DNA of 13,910 bases from DYHD01 sp037445375 (GCA_037445375.1 JBBIKS010000064.1:1-13910); one strand, 5' to 3'. Counted from the first letter of the stretch, positions 6,592 to 13,910 are shown. Numbers and translations are program-made. The notes: a model not told the origin generated them from the letters alone.

Positions 6592-8564
6592 TGGAGCATT
6601 CATTAAAAACTAAAAAACAACCCCATAATATTGAGAAGGTTGTTCTTATTGGTAATCCTAATGTTGGTAAGAGTGCGATTTTCGGACTGCTCACAGGCAA
6701 ATATGTGACGGTATCTAATTACCCAGGGACAACCGTTGAGGTAACCCAGGGCAATCTAAAATTAGACAGCAAACGATTGCTCTTAATAGATACCCCCGGC
6801 GTTAATAGTCTCATTCCGATGAGCGAGGATGAAAAGGTTACAAGAGATATACTACTTAAGGAATCACCTTCTGCTGTTATCCATGTAGGCGACGCAAAAA
6901 ACTTAAAGAGAACTATTCTCATTTCTTTGCAACTTTCCGAGATGGAATTACCCCTTATTCTTGATTTGAACATGATTGATGAGGCGATGGATAGAGGGAT
7001 AATAATTGATACCGAGAATCTAAAAAAGATATTAGGGATTGATATTGTGAGCACAATAGCGCCTCAGAAAAAAGGCATAAAAGAACTGAAAGAAGCCCTT
7101 GATAGCCCCAATAAAGCCTCTATCCAGCTTACATATGAACCTGTTATTGAGGAATACATCGAAAAGATATCAAAATTTCTCCCGGCCGCAAATATATCAA
7201 AACGTTCTCTCTCAATTATGATCTTATGCGAGGATGAGAGCTTGAGGGAGTGGTTGAAGGCAAATCTGAAGGCAGAGATCCTTTCAAGGATTGAGGTTTT
7301 GACGAATGAGTGCAAATTAAAGGTTAATGACTCTATTTCTTATTTAGTAGGCAAGATAAGGATTGAAAAAGCCGAGGAAATTGCTAATTTGGTGATTATG
7401 CGAATAGACAGCGGGAAGAGCAAGTTTATTCAAGATATTGGGAAGATTAGCATGCATCCTGTTTACGGCGTCCCAGTACTTCTTTTTATACTTTACGGCT
7501 TATATCAGTTTGTCGGTGTCTTTGGGGCAGGCACTTTGGTTGATTTTTTTGAAGAAACGATATTTGGTGAATACATCAATCCAACGGCAACGAAGATAGT
7601 GCAGGCAATAGTCCCTCTTGAGATACTGCAGGAACTCTTGGTTGGAGAATATGGGATTATCACTGTAGCCCTTACATATGCAATAGCGATTATCCTGCCC
7701 ATCACATTCACATTTTTTATAGCCTTTGCGCTGCTTGAAGATAGCGGTTATCTGCCGCGGCTTGCGATCTTGAGCAACAGACTGTTTAATTTTATCGGGT
7801 TAAATGGAAAGGCAGTTCTGCCAATGGTATTAGGGCTTGGCTGCGGCACAATGGCTGTAATGACCGCAAGAATACTGGAAACCAAGAGAGATAGGATTAT
7901 CACAACATTCTTGCTCGCCCTGGCAATACCATGCTCTGCACAATTAGGAGTTATATTAGGTATGCTTAGCTCCCTCTCATTAAAGGCTACGATAATATGG
8001 GTAATGAGCCTTTTTATTGTTGCTTTATTTACAGGATTTTTGGCTTCAAGATTAGTAGGCGGCTACAGAACAGACTTTTTTCTTGAGATACCGCCGCTTA
8101 GGCTGCCTAATTTAAAAAACATACTGATTAAGACAATGGGCAGAATCGAATGGTATCTTAAAGAGGCAGTGCCTCTATTTATTTTAGGGACTCTTATACT
8201 TTTTATATTCAATAAGCTCGATATTCTGATTATCCTTGAAAAGGCAGCCGCGCCTATTATAGTTAATATCCTTGACCTGCCGCCTAAAACCACAGAGGCT
8301 TTTATCATTGGTTTTTTGAGGCGGGACTACGGCGCTGCGGGTCTTTACACAATGGCGCAGCAGGGACTTCTTACGCCTATTCAGACACTTGTCAGCCTTG
8401 TGACCATAACGCTTTTTGTGCCATGCCTGGCAAACTTTTTTATGATTATAAAAGAAAGGGGCATAAAAACAGCTATCTGGATTATTGCAATAGTTTTTAC
8501 ATCTGCATTTATATTTGGGGGTTTGTTAAACTGGATATTGAGATATTTTCAGATTAATCTATAA
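6588..8564 (+). CDS. feoB: Ferrous iron transport protein B (variant class)
   Basis: This 658-residue inner-membrane transporter has an N-terminal GTPase domain: G1 GNPNVGKS (22-29), switch I TVSNYPGTTVE, G3 DTPG (68-71) and G4 NMID (128-131). A helical linker follows (~180-285), then a multi-helix membrane region with two Gate domains (ALLEDSGYLPRLA at 381-393). FeoB imports Fe(II) driven by its G domain. Two conserved sites differ from the classical type: GLNGKAVLPMVLGLGCGTMA replaces the usual GLHGK...GCNVPA pattern (His to Asn), and IPCSAQLGVI follows. This places it in an FeoB subclass whose substrate might include Mn(II). No feoA or feoC is present. fur follows after 33 bases, so iron-responsive co-regulation is likely. 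See the leader ORF for the start. Confidence 0.9.
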   Translation: MMEHSLKTKKQPHNIEKVVLIGNPNVGKSAIFGLLTGKYVTVSNYPGTTVEVTQGNLKLDSKRLLLIDTPGVNSLIPMSEDEKVTRDILLKESPSAVIHVGDAKNLKRTILISLQLSEMELPLILDLNMIDEAMDRGIIIDTENLKKILGIDIVSTIAPQKKGIKELKEALDSPNKASIQLTYEPVIEEYIEKISKFLPAANISKRSLSIMILCEDESLREWLKANLKAEILSRIEVLTNECKLKVNDSISYLVGKIRIEKAEEIANLVIMRIDSGKSKFIQDIGKISMHPVYGVPVLLFILYGLYQFVGVFGAGTLVDFFEETIFGEYINPTATKIVQAIVPLEILQELLVGEYGIITVALTYAIAIILPITFTFFIAFALLEDSGYLPRLAILSNRLFNFIGLNGKAVLPMVLGLGCGTMAVMTARILETKRDRIITTFLLALAIPCSAQLGVILGMLSSLSLKATIIWVMSLFIVALFTGFLASRLVGGYRTDFFLEIPPLRLPNLKNILIKTMGRIEWYLKEAVPLFILGTLILFIFNKLDILIILEKAAAPIIVNILDLPPKTTEAFIIGFLRRDYGAAGLYTMAQQGLLTPIQTLVSLVTITLFVPCLANFFMIIKERGIKTAIWIIAIVFTSAFIFGGLLNWILRYFQINL

Positions 8565-8597
8565 CCTCAAATCCATAAGAGTTCTTGGAGGTATTTT

Positions 8598-9017
8598 ATG
8601 GATAAGCTGGATTTTCGAGAGTTTATTTTTAGTAAGGGGCTTAAGTCAACAAAAAAAAGAGATGAGATTTTTGAAGAGGTCTCTAAGACAGAAGGGCATT
8701 TTGATCCAGATGAATTGTATATAAGATTGAAACAAAAAGGATCTAAGGTCTCAAGGGCATCGGTTTATCGAACCCTTCCCCTTCTTGTAGAAATAGGGTT
8801 GATTGAAGAAGTAGAAAGGTTTGATAAACATGCACATTATGAAAGGGTCTCTGTTGATTCTCATCATGACCATATGATATGCACTAAATGCGGCGGGGTG
8901 ATTGAGTTTTTTTCGCCCACATTAGAACTGCTGCAGGATGAGATATGCCAAAGAGAAGATTTTCATAAACTCAGACACACCCTTGAGATATTTGGAATTT
9001 GCAAAGAGTGTCAGTGA
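8598..9017 (+). CDS. Fur-family metal-responsive transcriptional repressor
   Basis: This is a 139-residue cytoplasmic DNA-binding protein of typical family length. An N-terminal winged helix carries SRASVYRTLPLLVEIGLIEEV (~52-72), the recognition-helix region. The dimerisation and metal domain has H78/H80, a HHDH cluster (89-92), E103, and two structural zinc knuckles, C95xxC98 and C135xxC138. The overall pattern fits Fur or PerR; position after feoB favours Fur, an iron-bound repressor. TTGGAGGT lies about 8 bases before the ATG. It is probably in one operon with feoB and may bind the 7-1-7 palindrome at 9053-9067 immediately downstream. PerR (peroxide sensing) remains a possible alternative, so I give no symbol. 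Confidence 0.88.
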   Translation: MDKLDFREFIFSKGLKSTKKRDEIFEEVSKTEGHFDPDELYIRLKQKGSKVSRASVYRTLPLLVEIGLIEEVERFDKHAHYERVSVDSHHDHMICTKCGGVIEFFSPTLELLQDEICQREDFHKLRHTLEIFGICKECQ

Positions 9018-9052
9018 AGAAAAATATAATTTCTTTGTTAATTACATTGTAG

Positions 9053-9067
9053 AGATAACAGTTATCT
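9053..9067. promoter_or_regulatory. 7-1-7 Fur-family operator candidate
   Basis: AGATAAC-A-GTTATCT is a perfect 7-1-7 palindrome. Fur-family sites are 7-1-7 (classical TGATAATnATTATCA), and the GATAA/TTATC cores match exactly (10 of 14 arm positions). It lies between the fur stop and the next ATG (9069) and covers the place of a ribosome binding site, so bound repressor, or the RNA hairpin itself, would block expression of the downstream gene. Confidence 0.55.
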
Positions 9068-9068
9068 T

Positions 9069-9404
9069 ATGGAAATAAAATATCTTTTTTATTTTATTAT
9101 CGGGGGAACAATAGTAAGCCTTGTTACCTATCTCGCAGGCAATGCAAAAGGACTGCTGGCAGCTTTTTTTGCCAACCTTCCTGTTATAACACTAATAACT
9201 TTTTTAACAATTTATTCCGAAGCTGGAGAGAAAGCCGTTGTTGAATATGCGAAGGGATTTATAATCATGCTTTTCCCATGGCTTGCTTATATCTTCTCGG
9301 TTATATTTCTGACTCAAAGATTAGGTCTCATACCTTCATTAGCAATAGGGTTAAGTTCTTATTTTTTTCTTTCATACCTTATAATAAATATCAAGAAAAT
9401 ATGA
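9069..9404 (+). CDS. Small membrane protein (DUF3147/GlpM-like)
   Basis: This is a 111-residue, very hydrophobic protein with about four predicted membrane helices (near 5-22, 29-47, 63-82 and 86-105) and a short KK-containing C-terminus. Length and the pattern of a small inner-membrane protein resemble the DUF3147/GlpM family, whose function is poorly known; this match is from general pattern only. No signal peptide or catalytic motif is visible. It begins 2 bases after the 7-1-7 palindrome and has no clear Shine-Dalgarno sequence. Placement after feoB and fur suggests expression tied to metal status. Confidence 0.6.
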   Translation: MEIKYLFYFIIGGTIVSLVTYLAGNAKGLLAAFFANLPVITLITFLTIYSEAGEKAVVEYAKGFIIMLFPWLAYIFSVIFLTQRLGLIPSLAIGLSSYFFLSYLIINIKKI

Positions 9405-9498
9405 CACCTGAAACATTTATGCCTGCTCTTTTGGAATTAAATGCTTTTTTTTGCTTTAAGATAAAAACTTTGTAAATCAAATTATTAGGTGACAATTT

Positions 9499-10269
9499 AT
9501 GAACGGTTTTATTAAGAAAAACATTTTCACAACAGATAAAAGTATTTTAAGAGAGTTTGAGGATTTAATTGCAATTGAAAAGAGGGTAAGTATTCTTGTC
9601 AACGGCTCTGAGATTTTAAGCCTTTACTGCACACCATTGATGATCAGGGAACTGGTTGTGGGAATTTTGATGACAGAAGATATTATTAAGGGGTCATGGT
9701 GCTCCGAAAGAATGTCTCTAATATATGGAGATGATGTTGAAGTAGATATTGCCGCAGAGGGTGAGGTTATGACAGAAGGTGCTGTTATAACTTCTGGATG
9801 TATAGGTGGGATAACTTTTCCCAAAAGAATGTCTCTAAAAAAAATAAATGATTCCTTTCAGATTGAGTCAAGCAAGATTATTGACTTATTCAAGACTTTT
9901 CAGAAATCTTCTGAGCTTTTCAATCTTACAGGCTGTGTTCACAGCGCAGCTATCAGCGATGGCGATAACATTTTATGTCTTGCGGAGGATATTGGGAGGC
10001 ATAATGCAGTTGATAAAGTAATAGGTTATATGCTTTTAGAGAAAATACCCTTTGAAGGAAAGATAATGCTTGCAAGCGGCAGACTATCATCAGAAATAGT
10101 CTCAAAGTGCGCCAAATGGAGCATTCCTGTTGTGGCAAGCAGGACATCACCTACGAGCCTCGCAGTGGAGATTGCTGAAAAGACAGGTGTTACACTTGCA
10201 GGTTTTGTGCGCGGCGGCAGGATGAATATATATGCTAATCATGAGAGGATAATCTTAAGCTCAGATTAA
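9499..10269 (+). CDS. fdhD: Formate dehydrogenase accessory sulfurtransferase FdhD
   Basis: The 256-residue protein matches FdhD throughout: TGCVHSAA (~144-151), EDIGRHNAVDKVIG (163-176), GRLSSEIVSKCAKWSIPVV and SRTSPTSLAVEIAEKTG, then TLAGFVRGGRMNIYA. FdhD takes sulfur from IscS and passes it to the molybdenum/tungsten bis-MGD cofactor, enabling formate dehydrogenase. E. coli FdhD uses a CxxC loop; here the loop reads TSGCIGGIT with one Cys (C101), a variant that I believe occurs in other anaerobes. AGGTGA lies 6 bases before the ATG. The next gene starts 4 bases after the stop. No formate dehydrogenase gene is in the window, so the enzyme must be elsewhere. Confidence 0.93.
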   Translation: MNGFIKKNIFTTDKSILREFEDLIAIEKRVSILVNGSEILSLYCTPLMIRELVVGILMTEDIIKGSWCSERMSLIYGDDVEVDIAAEGEVMTEGAVITSGCIGGITFPKRMSLKKINDSFQIESSKIIDLFKTFQKSSELFNLTGCVHSAAISDGDNILCLAEDIGRHNAVDKVIGYMLLEKIPFEGKIMLASGRLSSEIVSKCAKWSIPVVASRTSPTSLAVEIAEKTGVTLAGFVRGGRMNIYANHERIILSSD

Positions 10270-10273
10270 TTCT

Positions 10274-11311
10274 ATGACAATCCTTGAACAAACACAAGAA
10301 ATCGAGAGACAAATTCTCAATCCTCACGCATGCCATAGCGCTAAGAGTAAAGGCAGAGTCAGACCTGAGAAGGACGATGATATAAGAACCTGTTTTCAAA
10401 GGGACAGAGATAGAATTATTCACTCAAAAGCGTTCAGGAGATTGAAACACAAGACACAGGTTTTTCTGGCACCACAAGGAGACCATTACAGAACAAGGCT
10501 TACCCATGTGCTTGAGGTATCTCAGATTGCACGGACAATCGCCAAGGCATTGAGATATAATGAAGACCTCGTTGAAGCCATTGCGCTTGGGCATGATCTG
10601 GGGCATACACCATTTGGGCACGCAGGGGAGGCAATCCTTAGAGAAATTCATCCTGATGGTTTTGATCACTATAAACAGAGCCTGAGAGTTGTAGATCTGC
10701 TTGAAAAAGATGGGCAGGGTCTTAATCTGACTCTCGAAGTAAGAGACGGGATATTGAAGCACTCAAAAGGCAAGGGGTTGATAATTCCAGAGAACAACAG
10801 GTCGAAGCCTGTCACACGCGAAGGTGAGATAGTAAGAGTTTCGGATATCATTGCATATGTTAATCATGATCTTGATGACGCAATCAGGGCTGGAGTAATT
10901 AAGACAAAAGATGTTCCTCATGAAATTACGAAACATGTCGGGGACGGATATTCTAAAAGGATTGATACAATGGTAAGGGATGTAATAGATGTTACCCTAA
11001 AATTAGAAAATTCAAGAATTGGCATGAGCGATAAAATATCATTTGCTATTTATAGTCTGAGGGACTTTTTATACGAGAAGGTATATGAAAGCGAAAGGAT
11101 AATAAAGGAGTTTAATAAGGCAAAGGGTATATTAAGTTCTTTATACGAGTATTATTTTGAACATATAGAGGAAATTTGCAAGGATAAAATTCCTTCGGAC
11201 AATGTTAAGCGCCATAAAATCGTATGTGATTTTATAGCAGGCATGACTGACAGCTTTGCACTTATGACATATGAGAGATTGTTTTTACCTCAGAGATGGA
11301 CTGATTTATAA
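10274..11311 (+). CDS. dGTPase-like HD-domain nucleotide hydrolase
   Basis: The 345-residue protein carries the dGTP triphosphohydrolase-like signature: GRVRPEKDDDIRTCFQRDRD, HSKAFRRLKHKTQVF, DHYRTRLTHVLEVSQIA (H78), LGHDLGHTPFGH (H107-D108) and a late SDIIAYVNHDLDDA with the distal Asp. The family releases triphosphate from dGTP or other dNTPs in the cytoplasm, using the HD metal site. Length fits the shorter type-2 class often named dGTPase-like. It starts 4 bases after the fdhD stop with no clear ribosome binding site, so translation is probably coupled to fdhD. The exact substrate cannot be told from sequence alone. Confidence 0.92.
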   Translation: MTILEQTQEIERQILNPHACHSAKSKGRVRPEKDDDIRTCFQRDRDRIIHSKAFRRLKHKTQVFLAPQGDHYRTRLTHVLEVSQIARTIAKALRYNEDLVEAIALGHDLGHTPFGHAGEAILREIHPDGFDHYKQSLRVVDLLEKDGQGLNLTLEVRDGILKHSKGKGLIIPENNRSKPVTREGEIVRVSDIIAYVNHDLDDAIRAGVIKTKDVPHEITKHVGDGYSKRIDTMVRDVIDVTLKLENSRIGMSDKISFAIYSLRDFLYEKVYESERIIKEFNKAKGILSSLYEYYFEHIEEICKDKIPSDNVKRHKIVCDFIAGMTDSFALMTYERLFLPQRWTDL

Positions 11312-11337
11312 TTGTAATCGGTTCTGTGAATAAAATA

Positions 11338-11349
11338 GGGTCAGGTCTT
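11338..11349 (+). repeat. GGGTCAGGTCTT element
   Basis: This exact 12-mer is inverted relative to the copy at 40-51. It sits between the dGTPase stop and a GT9 gene lacking its N-terminal half, so the element marks the likely breakpoint. I recognise the motif as one that often flanks REP-associated transposases; that is memory, not evidence in this window. Confidence 0.5.
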
Positions 11350-11872
11350 GCAATATAACATGACGAGTGCTATATTGTTTGCATGGCGAGACCACTTAGG
11401 ATGGAACAGGGGGTTTCTCAGTTGGCCGCTTGATAAGTACATCAGCCTCATTAAAATCCTGATAAGTGAATTAGGGGCAAAATTTATTATCATTGGAGAT
11501 AATAGCGAGAGAGAAAGTGGTGAGAGAATCGTTAAAGAGATTCAAGGAACTAATGTTATAAACACAAGAGGCAAGACTACTATTGGCCAGATGGCTGCGC
11601 TGATTAAGATTTCTGACATATTCATAGGCAATGACTCCGGACCCTTGCACATTGCCGTTGTCCTGAGAAAAAAATCCATCGGCATCTTTGGCCCAACCTT
11701 ATCTGAACAGGTTCTGACTCTATCCGAGAACTGCAGAGCGGTAAGAAAGAACCTCCTCTGTTCGCCTTGTTACTTGCACCAGCATAACTTTGTTCTTGAT
11801 TGTATTGAAAAGAAATGCCTGGACTTAATCACGACTGATGAAGTAATGGCAGAAGTGAAACGGCTCATATGA
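11348..11872 (+). pseudogene. GT9 (heptosyltransferase-like) glycosyltransferase, N-terminally truncated
   Basis: Only the C-terminal half of a GT9 enzyme is present: 174 residues instead of about 350. It begins near the WPLDKYISLI region that precedes the nucleotide-sugar site, then has FIIIGDN, the hallmark NDSGPLHIA and IFGPT, and a cysteine-rich end (LLCSPC ... C ... KKC). GT9 enzymes such as WaaC/WaaF add heptose or related sugars to LPS core from NDP-sugars. The acceptor-binding N-domain is gone, and the frame starts inside a GGGTCAGGTCTT element. A TTG (11348) or ATG (11360) opens the frame without a ribosome binding site. It is probably an inactivated remnant. Its stop overlaps the next gene's ATG (ATGA). 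Confidence 0.8.
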
Positions 11873-12033
11873 AAATCCTTCATCTCCTCTATGAAAGCAA
11901 GGGCGACTATTTCGGCATTGGCGGAGTAGGAATTAGGGCGTATGAGATTTATGGGCGTTTAAAGAAAAACCATGACATTACCTTGCTCTGCAAAAAATAT
12001 CCTGGCGCCCAAGATGGTGAAATAGAGGGTTGA
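11869..12033 (+). pseudogene. GT4 glycosyltransferase, part 1 of 3 (N-terminus)
   Basis: ATG 11869 overlaps the GT9 stop as ATGA. The frame reads MKILHLLYESKGDYFGIGGV and on to GAQDGEIEG, a typical GT4/GT-B N-terminus with a glycine-rich GIGGVG loop, before TGA at 12031-12033. Adding one T after GGT (12029-12031) joins it to part 2. With the two one-base corrections of this gene, the whole reads as 382 residues, a normal GT4 length. Confidence 0.75.
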
Positions 12034-12761
12034 GACACATATTTGTCGGAACTGAGAGCAAAAGTCTCACAAGAACTCTGCTGTCATATGCGTATCATGC
12101 TGCACACTTTGTAAAACGGTATGGTGAAGGATTCGATATCATTATTGAGGAATTCTTGCCTGCAATACCGACCTTTCTGTCTTTCATGACAAAAAAGCCG
12201 ATTATATTGCAGGTGCAAGGCTATACAGGTTCTTTATATTTCAGGAAATATAACCCTCTTTATGCTTTGGTTCTTGCATGTTCGGAACAAGTAATGCCTC
12301 TCTTTTATAGAAATCTTATTTTTGTTAATCAAGAAACAGGCAAAAAGTTTCCGGTATTAAAAAAAAATAAGAACATCAGGGTTATATCAAATGGCATATC
12401 CTCTGAATTGCTGGACGTAGTTGCTAATGAGAGTAGTTATATGCTTTATCTGGGCAGGATAGATATTTACGGCAAAGGACTTGATACACTACTAAGCGCT
12501 TATAAGGAGTTTTATAAATTCTCCCCCGGGATTGGATTATTGATTGCGGGCGATGGAAGAGATATGGATAAATTCAAGGTAATGCTTAAAGATTTACCCG
12601 GCGATGTGTCAAAAAATATTGAAATGACGGGCTGGATTTCCGGTCAGAAGAAAATAGATATTATAAAAAAAACGCACTTTTCTGCGTTTTTCCCTCACGA
12701 CATGAATTGCAAAGCATTGCCGCACTTGAGGCGAAGGCATGCGGAAAAGCAGTCATCGTGA
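12030..12761 (+). pseudogene. GT4 glycosyltransferase, part 2 of 3 (central region)
   Basis: This part runs from LRHIFVGTES through the end of the N-domain (KPIILQVQGYTG, FRKYNPLY) and into the C-domain: RVISNGISSELLD, YLGRIDIYGKGLDTLL and GLLIAGDGRDMDKF, the donor-sugar lobe. After SAFF the frame is lost: CHDMNCKAL should read SRHELQSIAALE. One missing T in the T run at 12687-12691 explains this. The convergent gene at 13030-13910 is a full-frame relative with the same motifs and confirms the expected order. The likely activity is transfer of a hexose to a cell-surface polysaccharide. Confidence 0.78.
12668..12691. repeat. 9-bp hairpin at the frameshift inside the GT4 gene
   Basis: AAAAACGCA (12668-12676) and TGCGTTTTT (12683-12691) form a perfect stem around CTTTTC. 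The missing T that breaks the GT4 frame lies in the right arm, so replication slippage or sequencing error at this hairpin is plausible. It also resembles an intrinsic terminator but is inside a coding region. Confidence 0.45.
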
Positions 12762-13015
12762 GCGATATTGAAGAGTTCTCTTATATATATCAAAATGGCG
12801 CAGGCGTATCTTTCAACTCTGGAGATGCCGATTCCTTGCTGCAAGCATTAAATCTCATGATAAGAAGTGACCGCCATGAGATGGGAAATAAGGGAAAGGA
12901 TTTAGTGAAAGATTTTACATGGGATAAGATAGCTTTAAGATATGGAGACTTTCTTCAGAAGGTTATAGATAATCATAAGTCTCAATTAGAGACAATAAAC
13001 TTTTTTAGAAAATAG
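12707..13015 (+). pseudogene. GT4 glycosyltransferase, part 3 of 3 (C-terminus)
   Basis: This is the end of the GT4 gene in a third frame. The E-x7-E donor-site motif (HELQSIAALEAKACGK) begins just upstream of its first start-like codon in the same frame. AVIVSDIEEF, NGAGVSFNSGDADSLLQAL and KDFTWDKIALRYGDFLQKV follow and close the GT-B fold. No independent ribosome binding site precedes it, so it is not a separate gene. It ends 15 bases before the stop codon of the convergent paralogue. Confidence 0.78.
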
Positions 13016-13046
13016 AAGTGGCAGCTTTTTCACTTTTTTACCACTT
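13016..13046. terminator. Weak inverted repeat between convergent GT4 genes
   Basis: AAGTGG (13016-13021) pairs with CCACTT (13041-13046) around a T-rich 19-base loop, at the point where two genes converge. The stem is short and no U tract follows the right arm, so termination is suggested mostly by position. Confidence 0.3.
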
Positions 13047-13910
13047 GCTTTAATCCCTTCTCAAAGTCCAAAGCTATTTTATCCCAGAGAAAAGTGCCTG
13101 CATATTTTCTGCCGCATCTCCCCATAGCATCTCTTTTGTCAGCGTCATCGAGCAATAGCTTTATCTTATCCGCCAGTTCATCTGCCGAGCCGGACGCAAA
13201 GCTCAGACCAAAGCCTTCTTTCTGAACAAAATCGAGTTCTGGTATATCGCTGACAATAACAGGCTTCATGCAAGCTGCCGCTTCCAGAATGCTTATTGGA
13301 GAGGATTCATGCCGTGACGGCAGTATAAAAAACTTAGCGCCTGATATTAGCTTAATTTTCTCCTGTCCTGTAGCAAAGCCTGAATAAGTTATCTTATCAT
13401 TTAAATATGGGGGAAAGTTGGATAGGAGTTTTTCAAATTTATCAAATTCATAACCTGCCAAAATAAGCCTGATTTCAGGATATTGCAGGCTAATCTTTTC
13501 GAAAGCCTTGATTAAGATATCAAGCCCTTTGGTATAAATGTCTATTCTGCTTAAAAAGAGTATATAATCAGCGTCTGTTGGATTAGTTTTAAGCATATCT
13601 TCATTTATGCCATTGGGTATAACTTTGCAGAACTTAATGCTTCTTTTGACTTTTGAGATAACTTTCTCCTTTGTGATATCCGAGACAAAAATAAATCTAT
13701 TATAGAGGCATGGATAAAACCTTTCAAAAAAAGACATGGGGATTGAGTATAAAGGATTAAATTTTTTAAAGGCGTGTCTTTCCATTACGCCCTGAACTTG
13801 TAGTATGACTTTTGTTTCAGTGAGGAATTGAGAGAAAAAAGGCGTTGAAGGAAGAAAATTTTCGACTATAACATCGAAATCATTGCCGTATTTCCTGACA
13901 AAATTAGATG
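13030..13910 (-). CDS. GT4 family glycosyltransferase (5' end beyond window)
   Basis: An ATG lies at 13785, but the frame is open from there to the window end and encodes matching homologous sequence (VRKYGNDFDVIVENFLPSTP, then TKVILQVQGVMERH). The true start is therefore outside the window and at least 293 residues are seen. C-domain features are VIPNGINEDML, FLSRIDIYTKGLDILI, IRLILAGYEFDKF, the donor-binding E-x7-E in SRHESSPISILEAAAC, then VIVSDIPELD and LWDKIALDFEKGL. GT4 enzymes transfer sugars from NDP- or GDP-sugars, here probably to an envelope or capsule polymer. It is a clear paralogue of the convergent + strand GT4 gene, sharing QVQG, FNPLY and LWDKIAL-type blocks, but it is intact. 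Confidence 0.88.
   Translation of the reverse strand, partial: SNFVRKYGNDFDVIVENFLPSTPFFSQFLTETKVILQVQGVMERHAFKKFNPLYSIPMSFFERFYPCLYNRFIFVSDITKEKVISKVKRSIKFCKVIPNGINEDMLKTNPTDADYILFLSRIDIYTKGLDILIKAFEKISLQYPEIRLILAGYEFDKFEKLLSNFPPYLNDKITYSGFATGQEKIKLISGAKFFILPSRHESSPISILEAAACMKPVIVSDIPELDFVQKEGFGLSFASGSADELADKIKLLLDDADKRDAMGRCGRKYAGTFLWDKIALDFEKGLKQVVKK

Noticed and set aside
9278..9475. 65-codon + strand ORF overlapping the membrane protein gene
   Set aside because: It is out of frame with a clearly membrane-type gene and has no independent signals.
13030..13785. Taking ATG 13785 as the GT4 start
   Set aside because: The frame upstream is open to the window edge and aligns with the paralogue, so this ATG is internal.

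Overview
The window looks like chromosomal DNA of an environmental, probably anaerobic Gram-negative bacterium. FdhD and an FeoB/Fur pair suggest anaerobic metabolism, and the GT9 and GT4 glycosyltransferases suggest an LPS-type envelope. The HEAT/HD-GYP pair and the short palindromes are of a style I associate with Nitrospirota or deltaproteobacterial lineages. That placement is inference only. No rRNA, tRNA, CRISPR array or intact transposase is visible.

Layout. (1) 1-3570, + strand: a HEAT-repeat protein gene and an overlapping HD-GYP phosphodiesterase gene. Both are broken as read, one by an in-frame TAA and one by an extra T in a T8 run. (2) 3571-4282: no gene, but several inverted repeats and a composite palindromic element of two inverted units at 4021-4175. 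(3) 4283-6066, - strand: a two-gene unit with ATGA overlap. It encodes a cobalamin-binding protein with the Wx9EH and ExHxxG-x41-S motifs of B12 photoreceptors, and a PAS / coiled-coil / four-cysteine protein. (4) 6067-6587: an AT-rich divergent regulatory region with nested inverted repeats. (5) 6588-9404, + strand: a variant FeoB, a Fur-family regulator, and a small membrane protein whose start is preceded by a perfect 7-1-7 Fur-like palindrome. (6) 9499-11311: fdhD and a dGTPase-like HD hydrolase, 4 nt apart. (7) 11338-13910: a GT9 gene cut short at a GGGTCAGGTCTT element, an ATGA-coupled GT4 gene with two frameshifts, and a convergent paralogous GT4 gene that runs off the window end.

How they fit. 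Region 5 is an iron uptake and iron response unit that may control itself through the 7-1-7 site. Region 3 looks like a self-contained B12/light or redox sensor module with no DNA-binding domain of its own. Region 7 is an envelope polysaccharide cluster. Three of the four gene lesions are single-base changes in T runs, so sequencing or assembly error must be excluded before any of them is called biological.
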